A stretch of 64,000 bases of DNA from CAZTHK01 sp964613215 (GCA_964613215.1 CAZTHK010000003.1:132322-196321); one strand, 5' to 3'. Positions 18,618 through 27,942 are shown, numbered from the stretch's first letter. Notes: generated by a model from the letters alone, not told the origin. Numbers and translations: made by a program.

Positions 18618-18672
18618 CCAGGATTTATTTTCAGGGTGAGCGAAAATTATCTCTCTTTATCCAAAAGAAGCG

Positions 18673-18700
18673 TTGACAATTCAGCTTTTTAATGTATGTT
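18673..18700 (+). promoter_or_regulatory. Sigma70-type promoter for rpsO
   Basis: TTGACA (18673-18678), a 16-base spacer and TATGTT (18695-18700). The predicted transcript would have a leader of about 160 bases before rpsO. In several bacteria S15 represses its own mRNA through a leader structure; a leader this long leaves room for that, but I could not confirm a specific fold. Confidence 0.6.
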
Positions 18701-18867
18701 TAATAACTGCCGCCGAGGGGAGGTTTAGGATGGAATATGCAAATATCATTCTAACCTGTTTACACCAGCGGTATTAATTCGTTGATGCAGTTCTGATGCG
18801 GATAGGAGAATTTTTCCTTTCTGCGGCCATCGATATCGCATCAATGGCAAACGGGAGGTGTTACACG

Positions 18868-19137
18868 ATGGCACTGCAAAAAGAAAAGAAGCAGGAGATA
18901 ATAGAAAAATTTCGCCTGCATGAGAAGGATTCGGGTTCGCCCGAGGTTCAAATCGCTCTCCTCACCGAGAGGATCAACAGCTTAACCCAGCATTTCAAAA
19001 ACCATAAGAAGGATTTTGGATCTAGAAGGGGACTGCTGAAACTGGTGGGGAGAAGACGCAAGCTCCTCGATTATCTTAAGAATAACAGGATTGAGTCGTA
19101 CCGGAAAATTATAGAGGAGCTCAATCTCAGAAAGTGA
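18868..19137 (+). CDS. rpsO: 30S ribosomal protein S15
   Basis: The 89-residue product is the normal S15 length, with the diagnostic HEKDSGSPEVQIALLTERI, HFKNHKKDFGSRRGLLKLVGRRRKLLDYL and a C-terminal YRKIIEELNLRK. The ATG at 18868 has GGGAGG 9 bases upstream; the longer in-frame start at 18796 is rejected. It is followed by pnp, the arrangement seen in most bacteria. Confidence 0.97.
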   Translation: MALQKEKKQEIIEKFRLHEKDSGSPEVQIALLTERINSLTQHFKNHKKDFGSRRGLLKLVGRRRKLLDYLKNNRIESYRKIIEELNLRK

Positions 19138-19148
19138 CCGTTATTTCC

Positions 19149-19191
19149 GCAGCAGTTTGTATTTCTGAGGATGAATTTTATGTGCTGCTGC
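19149..19191 (+). other. Inverted repeat in the rpsO-pnp spacer
   Basis: GCAGCAG (19149-19155) is the reverse complement of CTGCTGC (19185-19191), giving a 7-bp stem with a 29-base loop in the spacer between rpsO and pnp. In E. coli a hairpin in this same place is cut by RNase III and is part of pnp autoregulation. There is no T-run, so it is not an intrinsic terminator. Functional equivalence is inference. Confidence 0.35.
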
Positions 19192-19249
19192 ATTCACTCA
19201 GGGATTGAGAAATGATTTTTACGATGATGGCTGGAGGAATGGAAAGGTA

Positions 19250-21322
19250 ATGAAGACAAGACAGTTGGAATTAGAAGGAAAGAGTATAGTGTTTGAAACA
19301 GGCAGAATGGCAAGACAGGCTGACGGAAGCGCTCTGGTTTCCCAGGAGGGTACTTCGGTACTGGTTACCGCGGTAGCCTCCAAGGGGAAAGAAACGGACA
19401 AGGATTTCTTTCCCCTGTTCGTGGAGTACCGGGAAAAATTCTATGCAGCCGGGAAGATACCGGGTGGGTTTTTCAAGCGGGAAGGGAGGCCCAGCGAGAG
19501 GGAAGTATTGGCATGCCGCTTGATCGACAGGCCCATTCGTCCCATGTTTCCGGATAATTTCAGATATGAGGTTCAGGTTGCCTGTTCGGTTTTAAGCAGC
19601 GACAAGGAGCATCAGTCGGACACTCTGGGTATCACCGGGGCTTCCCTGGCTCTCAACCTCTCTGATATACCCTTCGATGCGGTCCTCAGTGGAGTGCGGG
19701 TAGGAAGAGAAGATAATAATTTCATCATGAATCCTACCTTCTCACAGGTGGAAGAGGGAGGGCTGGACCTGGTAATAGCCGGCACGGACGAAGCAATAAT
19801 AATGGTGGAGGGTTGTGCCGATGAGATAGATGAGTCCCTGCTGATGGAGGCTCTGGAATTTGGTCACACCAGGATCAAGGAGCTTAACAGGCATCAGAGG
19901 GAATTTATCAAAGAGTGTAGCCTTCCTGAGAAGAGGACATTCGACCGGCATGAGATAGATCCCCGGCTGGAGGAAAAGGTCCGGGACGAATTCGCGGGGG
20001 AACTGAAATCCCGAAGCATGATCAAGGGCAAGCTGGACCGTGAAGCTGCCGTAGACGGGCTGGTGAGTGAAGTAGTGGAGAAGTATTCCGAGGAGTATCC
20101 CGAATCGGAAAATGAGATAAGAGAGATAATGGGTAACCTGGAACGCCAGATAATCAGGGATATGATTATCTCCGGGAAGAAGAGGGTGGATGGCAGATCG
20201 TTTGATGATATCCGGGACATTTCCTGTGAGGTTGAGGTTCTGGATAGGAGTCACGGTAGCGCCCTGTTTACCCGGGGAGAGACACAGAGCCTGGTAGCTG
20301 CCACTCTGGGTACCTCCCAGGATGAGCAGCGGATAGATGCTCTCACTGAAGAGTCATGGAAAAAGTTTATGCTCCATTATAACTTTCCTCCCTTCAGTGT
20401 AGGAGAGGTCGGATTCTTCCGGGGACCGGGACGCCGTGAAATTGGGCACGGGGTCCTGGCCGAGAAGGCGTTGAAACCGATAATACCCTCCGACGATGTG
20501 TTTCCCTATACCATCCGGCTGGTCTCAGATATCCTGGAGTCGAATGGTTCCAGTTCCATGGCCACTGTATGCGGTGGAAGTCTTGCTCTGATGGATGCGG
20601 GCGTACCGGTAGACAAGGCAGTAGCAGGAGTAGCTATGGGACTGGTAAAGGAGGGCGACCAATATGCCATTCTTGCCGACATCCAGGGATTGGAAGATCA
20701 TCTGGGTGATATGGATTTCAAGGTAGCCGGGACCAGAGACGGAATCACTGCTTTCCAGATGGATGTGAAGATCGCAGGAATAGAGAAAAGCCTGATGAAG
20801 GAATCCCTGGCTAATGCCCATCAAGCAAGAATGAAGATACTGGATGTTATGGATGTCACCATCTCGGAGGCCAGAAGCGAGATATCCCCTTACGCACCCA
20901 AGATCGTGCAGTTGAAGATAGCGGTAGATAAGATTGGCAATGTGATAGGTCCTGGTGGCAAGGTGGTAAGGAATATTCAGGAAGTTTCCGGAGCCAGGGT
21001 GGAGATCGACGACGATGGAACCATCCTGATTGCTGCAGTAGACCGGGAATCCAGTGATAAGGCTATCCAGATGATCGAGGAAATTACCGCCGAACCCGAA
21101 TTGAACAAGGTTTACAAGGGTAAGGTAAGGAGTATCGTAAAATTCGGAGCCTTCGTTGAAATACTGCCCGGCCAGGATGGGCTTCTCCACATTTCGGAGA
21201 TCGCTCATGAGCGGATAGGAAGGGTGGAAGATGTTCTCAGTTTGGGCGATGAAATAGAAGTGAAAGTTATCGGGATCGATAATGAAGGCAAGATAAGGTT
21301 GAGCAGGAAGGCCCTGCTGTAG
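19250..21322 (+). CDS. pnp: Polyribonucleotide nucleotidyltransferase (PNPase)
   Basis: PNPase degrades RNA 3' to 5' using phosphate and is part of the degradosome. The 690-residue product has two RNase PH-like cores (first: FFPLFVEYREKFYAAGKIPGGFFKREGRPSE; second: GSALFTRGETQSL and MHYNFPPFSVGE-like LHYNFPPFSVGEVG), the active-site region SNGSSSMATVCGGSLALMDAG, a KH domain (IGNVIGPGGKVVRNIQE) and a C-terminal S1 domain ending in LSRKALL. ATG 19250 is chosen by homology, with GGAGG 13 bases upstream; a start at 19205 would add 15 unrelated residues. Confidence 0.96.
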   Translation: MKTRQLELEGKSIVFETGRMARQADGSALVSQEGTSVLVTAVASKGKETDKDFFPLFVEYREKFYAAGKIPGGFFKREGRPSEREVLACRLIDRPIRPMFPDNFRYEVQVACSVLSSDKEHQSDTLGITGASLALNLSDIPFDAVLSGVRVGREDNNFIMNPTFSQVEEGGLDLVIAGTDEAIIMVEGCADEIDESLLMEALEFGHTRIKELNRHQREFIKECSLPEKRTFDRHEIDPRLEEKVRDEFAGELKSRSMIKGKLDREAAVDGLVSEVVEKYSEEYPESENEIREIMGNLERQIIRDMIISGKKRVDGRSFDDIRDISCEVEVLDRSHGSALFTRGETQSLVAATLGTSQDEQRIDALTEESWKKFMLHYNFPPFSVGEVGFFRGPGRREIGHGVLAEKALKPIIPSDDVFPYTIRLVSDILESNGSSSMATVCGGSLALMDAGVPVDKAVAGVAMGLVKEGDQYAILADIQGLEDHLGDMDFKVAGTRDGITAFQMDVKIAGIEKSLMKESLANAHQARMKILDVMDVTISEARSEISPYAPKIVQLKIAVDKIGNVIGPGGKVVRNIQEVSGARVEIDDDGTILIAAVDRESSDKAIQMIEEITAEPELNKVYKGKVRSIVKFGAFVEILPGQDGLLHISEIAHERIGRVEDVLSLGDEIEVKVIGIDNEGKIRLSRKALL

Positions 21323-21465
21323 TTGGATGAATATATGAGGGTGGAACCGGTCTTATTCCGGCTCTTGAAAAGCAAGCTTGCCCTTAGATTTGCCTTGTTA
21401 CAGCCGGATCACCCGGGAATGAGGGAGATCCGTTTTGACTGTATTGGATGCATTAAGGTCCCGGT

Positions 21466-21954
21466 ATGATGGCGAGCCGAGATATGAATTTAGAGAAGGG
21501 CAATTTGTCCTCCCCGGTGAAGGTAGGAATTTATTATCTGCCGGGCTACCGCGGTTTACCCCCCCTGAACAGAATGACAGCCGGTTCGAGCGGATGGGAT
21601 ATCCGGGCCGCCTGCAAAGATGAGATAGCGGTAGCTCCGGGAGAAGCAGCTCTCGTTCCGGCCGGCTTCGTGCTATCAATACCCCCCGGTTATGAGGCAC
21701 AGATAAGACCCCGGAGTGGTATGGCCCTGAAGAAAAAGATCGGTATCCTTAACAGTCCCGGCACCATAGACAGCGATTACAGGGGAGAGGTAAGGATAAT
21801 TCTATTTAATTTCGGCAGGAACGATTATACAGTCAACCGGAGTGATAGAATAGCCCAGATGGTTTTTTCCAGAGTTCCTTCCATCTCGCTGGAAGAGTTG
21901 GACCGGATAGATCAAACCGAGAGGGGCGCCGGTGGATTTGGCCACACCGGGTGA
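21466..21954 (+). CDS. dut: Deoxyuridine 5'-triphosphate nucleotidohydrolase (dUTPase)
   Basis: Homotrimeric dUTPase removes dUTP and makes dUMP for thymidylate synthesis. All five family motifs are present: AGSSGWDIRAA (motif 1), RPRSGMA (2), GTIDSDYRGEV (3), DRIAQMVF (4) and RGAGGFGHTG (5). The N-terminal extension before the core is longer than usual and could begin at 21466, 21469 or 21484; none has a strong ribosome-binding site. A different-frame ORF over the same start region is not supported. It lies 143 bases after pnp. Confidence 0.93.
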   Translation: MMASRDMNLEKGNLSSPVKVGIYYLPGYRGLPPLNRMTAGSSGWDIRAACKDEIAVAPGEAALVPAGFVLSIPPGYEAQIRPRSGMALKKKIGILNSPGTIDSDYRGEVRIILFNFGRNDYTVNRSDRIAQMVFSRVPSISLEELDRIDQTERGAGGFGHTG

Positions 21955-21981
21955 AGTGGGAATATTCCCGGCAAATCATAT

Positions 21982-22866
21982 ATGATCGAGGAAGTGAAGA
22001 TAGCGGCTGCCCTCATTTTCATCCTGCTTCTGTTACTGATTATCATTATCTATTGCCTGTGGAAGAGACTTCCGGGGTATCCCCCTTCATCCTGTCCCCG
22101 GGTCCTGGCATACCACAAGATAACCAACTTTGAATTCGGAGGTACCTGGATGACCCCGGGAAGATTCCGGAATCAGGTCGACGCCCTTATGGAGGTGGGT
22201 TACCGGTTTATCGGAGAAGAAACCCTGCTCCGGATAGCGGGGGGTGAAAGAAACCCGGGGGAAAAAGAGATATTTCTTACCTTTGACGACGGTTATGCCG
22301 AGCTGCTGGATACGGCGGTTCCCCTTTTAATGGAGAGAAAAATCCCGGCGCATTTTTTCATTGTGACTTCCTATGTGGGACAGGAGAACAAATGGGAACT
22401 TCCCCTGCCGGGCAGGAGATTCCGGCACCTCAGCTGGGAGGAGATAGAACAGCTCTGCAGAGAGGGTTTTACCATGGGTTCACACACCTGTTCTCACAGC
22501 GATCTTACCAGGCTGCCGCCGGAAGCGGTGAAGAGGGAACTACGCCGGTCCAGGCAAGAGATAGAGGAACACCTGGGAGTAAGGGTAAGGACTGTTTCCT
22601 TCCCCTTCGGGAGAGTAGATCCGGGGGTGAAGGAACAGGCCAGGGCAGCGGGCTACAGTGCCGCCTTTACTCTGTACCCCGGGAGGAGGGATGGCTATTC
22701 AGACAGGTTCGCCCTCAGAAGAGAGGGAGTATACATTATAGACACCATACATACCATAAGGGTAAAACTGGGCAGGGGCCGTTTCTTCTGGCTGGAGGAT
22801 CTCAAGGGCAGGGCAATAAATGCTGTAGCGGTTATGACTCCCCTGCTGAAAGATAATTATAATTAA
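21982..22866 (+). CDS. Membrane-anchored polysaccharide deacetylase (NodB family)
   Basis: The 294-residue product has one N-terminal membrane anchor (about residues 8-26) and a NodB/CE4 catalytic domain. Motif 1 is LTFDDGY (Asp102, Asp103), motif 2 is GSHTCSH (His168 and His172, metal ligands) and motif 3 is SFPFGR. Such enzymes remove N- or O-acetyl groups from chitooligosaccharides, peptidoglycan or exopolysaccharides; the substrate here is unknown. It follows dut after 27 bases and is the last gene before a convergent junction. Confidence 0.85.
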   Translation: MIEEVKIAAALIFILLLLLIIIIYCLWKRLPGYPPSSCPRVLAYHKITNFEFGGTWMTPGRFRNQVDALMEVGYRFIGEETLLRIAGGERNPGEKEIFLTFDDGYAELLDTAVPLLMERKIPAHFFIVTSYVGQENKWELPLPGRRFRHLSWEEIEQLCREGFTMGSHTCSHSDLTRLPPEAVKRELRRSRQEIEEHLGVRVRTVSFPFGRVDPGVKEQARAAGYSAAFTLYPGRRDGYSDRFALRREGVYIIDTIHTIRVKLGRGRFFWLEDLKGRAINAVAVMTPLLKDNYN

Positions 22867-22965
22867 CCTCAATCCGGCTGAGTTCCTTCACGGGGCGGTT
22901 TTTTTATAATAACCGGCAACATATACGGCAAAGCAAGGGGGTATTCATGATATTGAAGACCCGGC

Positions 22966-24099
22966 CTATCTGATCTTCAGGGAGTATGAATTCCCATCTT
23001 TTCTTATGGTATAATTGATTCCCAGATCCCCGGCCTGGTTGATTATTTCTTCCGGTATGAATTTTCTGGCCACCAGAATTTCCAGGGTAAAGGGATATGT
23101 TCCCTTAACCGCCCTGTATTCCTTCAAACTCTCCTGTATGATGGAGTATATCTGCCTTGCTTCGAGTTCCTCCGGGCTGGAGGCTATGAGCCTGGTTTCG
23201 GCCGGGGCCAGGTTTTCAGCTGGCTGATTGGGTTTGGTGGCGGCACGGGTGAGTCCGGGGATAAGATATTGACCGGTGGCAAAGCAGGCAGCCAATATGA
23301 GCAGACTGGCCACAGCCGGCAGAAACGATCTTCTGCCTTCCGGCCGTTCCTGGTCCGAAGATACAGACTTCTCCTCTTCACCGGAATCGCTGGGTTCTGT
23401 TACTTCGATTAATCCCTTCTCCAGTAGATTCTTGAGTGCTTCGTAGGTACAGAAAGCAGCCATTTTCGCATTTACCGCCAGTGCTCCCAGCCTATGGTAT
23501 TGATCCAGCAGATCGTAGATCACCTCTTCATACCTGTCCAGCTCGGGAATCTGGTCATCCCGGGGCTTGATCTTTCTGATAATGGTATTTTCGGAGGGAA
23601 AGATCTTCTTAAGCTCGGGGAACTCGTCAATTCTTCTCATACTTTCCATCAGCAGGCTGTCCACTTTCAGGGAGGCGAAGGTCTTTATTCCCTGAATCAC
23701 CTTTTTGCCGGTGATAAACTTATAGTAGCTGCGGGGCCAGCTGAGGATAATCTGGACGGTTTCCTGTATCTGCTGGTTGAAGATATCGGTCAATTCATCC
23801 CCGGAGAAATACTTCTCCGAAAGAAGGATATCGGTCAGATCGAGGTTGGATTCAGCCTGAATCTGCTGAATCCGGTTCATCTCATCCCTGCTCAGAAAAC
23901 CATAACTGAGCAGGTATTCCTTCAGTGGATCCTTGGCCCGGTTGCGCCGGTCCCGGGTGGAGATTATCATACCCTGATCGAAAAAGACCACCCGGTTTTC
24001 TTCACCCGATACGGAAAGCATTCCTGATTTCTTCTGGATGGAGATAAGCTGAAATATCTCACTCAGTCCGAAATCTTTTGCGTTTCCCTCCAGTGCCAT
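22966..24099 (-). CDS. DUF4388 protein with a membrane helix and pseudopilin-like C-terminus
   Basis: A 377-residue protein. Residues 1-100 match the DUF4388 (PATAN-type) pattern: GNAKDFGLSEIFQLISIQKKSGMLSV, then FFDQGMIIST. DUF4388 proteins occur in gliding and signalling systems of Myxococcota, Deinococcota and others. A helical linker (to about 250) is followed by a single membrane helix (about 258-278). The last 65 residues (ARQIYSIIQESLKEYRAVKG onward) recall the periplasmic part of type II secretion pseudopilins, which have the same helix followed by Y-x-x-x-x-G-x-Y-P. The pseudopilin comparison is inference. It starts 11 bases after the TPR/zinc-ribbon gene and is probably in the same operon. 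Confidence 0.65.
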   Translation of the reverse strand: MALEGNAKDFGLSEIFQLISIQKKSGMLSVSGEENRVVFFDQGMIISTRDRRNRAKDPLKEYLLSYGFLSRDEMNRIQQIQAESNLDLTDILLSEKYFSGDELTDIFNQQIQETVQIILSWPRSYYKFITGKKVIQGIKTFASLKVDSLLMESMRRIDEFPELKKIFPSENTIIRKIKPRDDQIPELDRYEEVIYDLLDQYHRLGALAVNAKMAAFCTYEALKNLLEKGLIEVTEPSDSGEEEKSVSSDQERPEGRRSFLPAVASLLILAACFATGQYLIPGLTRAATKPNQPAENLAPAETRLIASSPEELEARQIYSIIQESLKEYRAVKGTYPFTLEILVARKFIPEEIINQAGDLGINYTIRKDGNSYSLKIR

Positions 24100-24110
24100 A
24101 AATTCCCCTT

Positions 24111-26051
24111 CTAGAAATCATCCAGAAACGATTCCACCGCTTCTGGCGGTTTATTGCCGGTTTTTATGGAATTTCTGCGCTCTTCTTTCTGCTTCTTCAT
24201 ATCAGCCCTGAAGTCGGGTGGCAGAATCCTGTAGTTTGCCGGGGGCCGCCGGGGTTTGACACTGGCAGCGGCAAGGTAACTCAATCCCATCACTGCCAGG
24301 GGAAGTAAATACTTCCATGCCGGAGTTCCCACCGGTACCGTTCTGAAATTAATAAAGTATGATCCTCTCCAGATCAGGGTTAACAGGGCGGCTGAATTTA
24401 TCATAATGATGACCGAACCTGCCAGTAATCTTCCTGAGAAGAGATAGGCCCCCGCAGGGCGGATAATTCTTAGGAAAAGTGATTTATTATCATTCCTTTT
24501 AATATTTTTCTGGCGTTTATGCCGCAGAAGGGCTTCCATGACCTTGATGCTGGTCAATCCCTCTATTACCCCTGAACAGTCCGGGCACAAAGATATGCCC
24601 TCTTCCGATACAGAGCAATGGGGACAGGTGGGATTACCGCAGTTGTTGCAACGGAACACCCACCAGCCGGAGGGAACCTTTCTGCCAATCACTATGGCCA
24701 GGATAAGGGTAGCTCCGAATACCAGCCAGAGCCATCTCAGGGACACCAGCAGATAGGGGCGCATCACCAGATCCAGTATGTCGGTATCAGCCGTCATGGT
24801 TTCCCGGTAGGCCGCCGACCAGAGATCCCTCTCTCTCAATCCTCCCTCGTAGATGGTGAGGTTTCTCATTCTGGTAGCGGAGTATATATCTCTGAAGTTA
24901 TCCAGTCCCAGGTTGTTGGCCTTTTCCAGGGCGGCGCTGGATTCCGAAAAGAGCATCTTCTTTATGTAAGCCTGACCGATATTGTAATGAGCTATAACAT
25001 TGGTAGAGTCCAGTGCTATGGCGTTCTGGTAGCCGGCGATGGCCTTGTCGTAGTCCTCCTGCTCAAAATACACATTCCCCAGATTTATGAAGGCGGGGGC
25101 GAAGTTTTCTCTCTCCGCAACAGAGTTCAGAAAATGTTTTTTGGCCTGTTCGATTCTGCTCTGCCGGTACATCAGGGTGCCCAGAGCGTAGTCCTTTTCA
25201 GCCCGGAAAGCCGGGTTTTGTATCGACGAGATGGCATCTATCAGCCTGGATTCTGCTCCCCGCCTGTTGATCAGGGATAGCTTGGAGGTTACGCTTCCCG
25301 GATCCATCACCGCAATAAATGTATTGGCCGGTCTGGAGAAGAGAGATCCGATTGATAATAATATCATCAGAACAATCACCGTGGCTTTCTCCCGGCCGTT
25401 CATGAAGGTCCACAGTAAGATAGTCAGCAGCGAGATATATGCTATCATACCGGGACGAAGCATTAACAGTGCTGCTACGGCAATGAAAGCTATCCAGCTT
25501 GCCGGGAGAAATGCATTTTTCCGGGGATAACGTTCTTTGATCCAGTGATTTATAAAGGACCAGTATTTCCACAGCAGTAGAAACAGTACAACCGCCAGGG
25601 TAATAACAAGTGATCCCATAAGTAGCAGGGTGGCATTGGCGGCAAGCTGACACCGGGAGTAGAAGTTTCCGGTTGAGCGGCTTAGTGCCTTCAGCAGGTG
25701 GAAGAGAAAGTCGGGTTCTGCACTGGTAAATTCCAGCCGTGCCAGGGTGAACAGGGGATCCGGGTAATCTCCCGAAAGCTGGGAGGAGAGTAGAAGCTTC
25801 TCCCTGGCAATATCATTCTTGTCCAAATCCATGAGTTTCAGAGCCTCCCGGTAGAGAGCCCGGGAGGTTATATCCAGGGTGGGAGCGCCGTTGGCAAGTT
25901 CCCTGCGGGTGAATTTCCTGAGCTGGCTGTTTTCAATCCTGTCCAGCTGACTTCCTCTGGCGGTATTGCATAATGCAAGCAAGAGAAGTGCCGCCACAGT
26001 AATGGAAATTATCAACGGGGCGGTAACTATATGTAATCTAACTTTTTCCAC
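24111..26051 (-). CDS. Multi-pass membrane protein with TPR repeats and a zinc ribbon
   Basis: Not recognised as a named family. With GTG at 26051 the product has 646 residues: an N-terminal signal or helix (about 11-30), further helices near 139-160 and 182-235, TPR units at about 290-380 (ALGTLMYRQSRIEQAKKHF; INLGNVYFEQEDYDKAIAGY; HYNIGQAYIKKMLFSESSAAL), a helix near 435-456, a cysteine cluster at about 467-492 (CNNC, CPHC, CPDC, a likely double zinc ribbon) and two more helices. The start is uncertain: TTG 26114 and GTG 26072 are in frame and no clear ribosome-binding site exists. The DUF4388 protein follows 11 bases later, suggesting a joint role at the inner membrane. Confidence 0.6.
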   Translation of the reverse strand: MEKVRLHIVTAPLIISITVAALLLLALCNTARGSQLDRIENSQLRKFTRRELANGAPTLDITSRALYREALKLMDLDKNDIAREKLLLSSQLSGDYPDPLFTLARLEFTSAEPDFLFHLLKALSRSTGNFYSRCQLAANATLLLMGSLVITLAVVLFLLLWKYWSFINHWIKERYPRKNAFLPASWIAFIAVAALLMLRPGMIAYISLLTILLWTFMNGREKATVIVLMILLSIGSLFSRPANTFIAVMDPGSVTSKLSLINRRGAESRLIDAISSIQNPAFRAEKDYALGTLMYRQSRIEQAKKHFLNSVAERENFAPAFINLGNVYFEQEDYDKAIAGYQNAIALDSTNVIAHYNIGQAYIKKMLFSESSAALEKANNLGLDNFRDIYSATRMRNLTIYEGGLRERDLWSAAYRETMTADTDILDLVMRPYLLVSLRWLWLVFGATLILAIVIGRKVPSGWWVFRCNNCGNPTCPHCSVSEEGISLCPDCSGVIEGLTSIKVMEALLRHKRQKNIKRNDNKSLFLRIIRPAGAYLFSGRLLAGSVIIMINSAALLTLIWRGSYFINFRTVPVGTPAWKYLLPLAVMGLSYLAAASVKPRRPPANYRILPPDFRADMKKQKEERRNSIKTGNKPPEAVESFLDDF

Positions 26052-26364
26052 TTTTAATATATATATCAGCACCCGGTTATAGTAAAAACTCGCTGTTTGT
26101 ATTGTGATCGGCAAAAATCGTGCCTTGACATAGATTTATATGAATAATCGGAGATTGTTGACATTTGATTGTTTACATTACTCTCCCCGGGTGTTAATTA
26201 ATTCTATACCGGCCCCATTTTTCCGGGGGAGGCTGTGGTGAGGAGATGTATTATCAGCAGGGTGTATCGCCGGAATAGCGGGGGAACCATAAACAGATGG
26301 GTTTTTACTGGCTGAACGGGCAATGATGATTTCGAAGAATAATTTAACAGGGGAGCAGTGAAAC
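26052..26364. promoter_or_regulatory. Divergent region upstream of asnS
   Basis: A 313-base gap between the minus-strand TPR/zinc-ribbon gene and asnS. The best plus-strand promoter is TTTACA (26172-26177), 17 bases, TAATTA (26195-26200). Two exact TTGACA hexamers (26125-26130 and 26158-26163) lack a matching -10 at usable spacing. No T-box consensus is visible, so tRNA-dependent attenuation of asnS is unlikely. A minus-strand promoter is not clear. Confidence 0.35.
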
Positions 26365-27660
26365 ATGGGAGAAGCCATAGTCAAGGATATAGGAGAATAT
26401 AAGGGAAAAGAGGTTACCTTGAAGGGCTGGATATATAATCTGAGATCCAGTGGAAAGATATATTTTCTGATGGTCAGGGACGGTACCGGAATAATTCAGT
26501 GTATAGTGGAGAAATCATCAGTGAGTGATGAGGTTTTCCAGACAGCGGCTGAGCTGACCCAGGAGTCGTCCCTCCATATAACAGGAACGGTGAGAAAGGA
26601 TGACCGGGCACCGGGCGGATACGAGCTGGATGTAAGCGATCTGAAGGTGATCCAGATAGCGGAGGATTATCCCATTACTCCCAAGGAGCACGGTTCCGGC
26701 TTCCTGATGGACCACCGCCATCTGTGGCTGAGATCTTCGCGGCAGAATGCCATTCTCAGGATCAGGGCTTCATTGATAAGATATATCAGAGATTTCTTCG
26801 ATAACCGGGGTTTTCTCTGTGTAGATACGCCGGTATTCACTCCCAGTGCGTGTGAGGGCACCACCACTCTGTTTGAAACGGATTACTTCGGGGATAAGGC
26901 CTATCTGACCCAGAGCGGCCAGCTTTACAACGAAGCGAACGCTGCAGCTTTCCGGAAGGTATACTGTTTCGGACCTACTTTCCGGGCTGAGAAGTCCAAG
27001 ACCCGAAGGCATCTGATTGAATTCTGGATGGTGGAGCCGGAGGTTGCCTTTGCCGGTCTGGATGATATTATTCAGCTGGGTGAGGATTTTGTGGTCGAGA
27101 TTGTGGGCAGGGCCCTGGAGGATCACAGGGATCTTCTTGAAAATGTTCTAAAGAGAGATACTTCCAGACTGGAGAAGGCGGTTTCTCCTTTTCCCCGGAT
27201 ATCTTACGATCAGGCGGCGGAGGTATTGAGGGAGAAGGGTTCTGATTTTGAATACGGCAGCGATTTCGGAGGAGCAGATGAAACCCTCCTGTCCGAAGAT
27301 TTTGACAGGCCTGTGTTTGTGCACAGGTTTCCGGCTTCGGTTAAGGCATTCTATATGCAGCCTGATCCGGATAATCCGGAACTTTCCCTCTCTGTTGATC
27401 TTCTGGCGCCGGAGGGATACGGGGAGATAATAGGGGGAGGTCAGCGGATTCACGATCTGGAACTGCTGGAGAGGAAACTGGATGAGCATGATCTTCCCCG
27501 CAGGGCATTCCAGTGGTATATGGATATAAGGCGGTACGGGACCTTTCCCCATTCAGGATTCGGGCTGGGATTGGAAAGGACCCTGGCCTACCTGTGTGGT
27601 ATCAGGCATGTACGGGAAACCATACCATATCCCCGCCTTCTTAACAGGCTGAGTCCCTGA
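26365..27660 (+). CDS. asnS: Asparaginyl-tRNA synthetase
   Basis: Class IIb synthetase charging tRNA-Asn. The 431-residue product has an N-terminal OB-fold anticodon domain (VTLKGWIYNLRSSGKIYFLMVRDGTG), class II motif 2 (FGPTFRAEKSKTRRHLIEFW, followed by MVEPE) and motif 3 (GFGLGLERTLAYLCG). The EFWMVEPE stretch and the overall length favour AsnRS over AspRS. The ATG is preceded by AGGGGAG. A strong terminator lies 150 bases downstream, so it is probably monocistronic. Confidence 0.95.
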   Translation: MGEAIVKDIGEYKGKEVTLKGWIYNLRSSGKIYFLMVRDGTGIIQCIVEKSSVSDEVFQTAAELTQESSLHITGTVRKDDRAPGGYELDVSDLKVIQIAEDYPITPKEHGSGFLMDHRHLWLRSSRQNAILRIRASLIRYIRDFFDNRGFLCVDTPVFTPSACEGTTTLFETDYFGDKAYLTQSGQLYNEANAAAFRKVYCFGPTFRAEKSKTRRHLIEFWMVEPEVAFAGLDDIIQLGEDFVVEIVGRALEDHRDLLENVLKRDTSRLEKAVSPFPRISYDQAAEVLREKGSDFEYGSDFGGADETLLSEDFDRPVFVHRFPASVKAFYMQPDPDNPELSLSVDLLAPEGYGEIIGGGQRIHDLELLERKLDEHDLPRRAFQWYMDIRRYGTFPHSGFGLGLERTLAYLCGIRHVRETIPYPRLLNRLSP

Positions 27661-27810
27661 CTGGCCGGTCCCTTAAAATTATCCTTTTGGAGATACTCTG
27701 CTGTCACTTTGTTCAAATAGCTCCAGTTACTGTTCGGCCCCTGGTTTGACCTGCTCCAGAATTATTCGGGTGTGAGTGTTATATTATGAGCAGAGAAGTC
27801 TGATTATGGC

Positions 27811-27868
27811 ATGGTGTATCCTCCTTCCGGATTGAGTTATTTTTTTGAGGAATACACCATCTTTTTTT
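27811..27868 (+). terminator. Strong intrinsic terminator downstream of asnS
   Basis: ATGGTGTATCCTC (27811-27823) pairs with GAGGAATACACCAT (27847-27860), a 13-bp stem with one bulged A and a 23-base loop. It is followed by seven T residues at 27862-27868. Confidence 0.8.
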
Positions 27869-27905
27869 GCTCTCAACCTTTTTTACACACTTTATTTTAC
27901 ATAAC

Positions 27906-27932
27906 CAACTATCGCAACTATCGCAACTATCG
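27906..27932 (+). repeat. Three tandem 9-bp direct repeats upstream of a promoter
   Basis: CAACTATCG occurs three times head-to-tail (27906-27914, 27915-27923, 27924-27932), with a fourth partial CAA. The last copy ends 10 bases before a perfect -35 box. The placement matches activator-binding sites or an upstream element. Too short and few for CRISPR. Confidence 0.65.
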
Positions 27933-27942
27933 CAAAAAACCT

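Noticed and set aside
21435..21623. Alternative-frame ORF over the dut start
   Set aside because: Overlaps the dUTPase frame, which holds all five motifs, and has no recognisable content.
26125..26163. Two exact TTGACA boxes as asnS promoters
   Set aside because: Neither has a -10-like hexamer at 15-19 bases downstream.
26178..26364. T-box riboswitch before asnS
   Set aside because: No T-box consensus or specifier-stem arrangement was found.
27906..27932. CRISPR-like repeats
   Set aside because: The unit is 9 bp with no spacers and no cas genes nearby.
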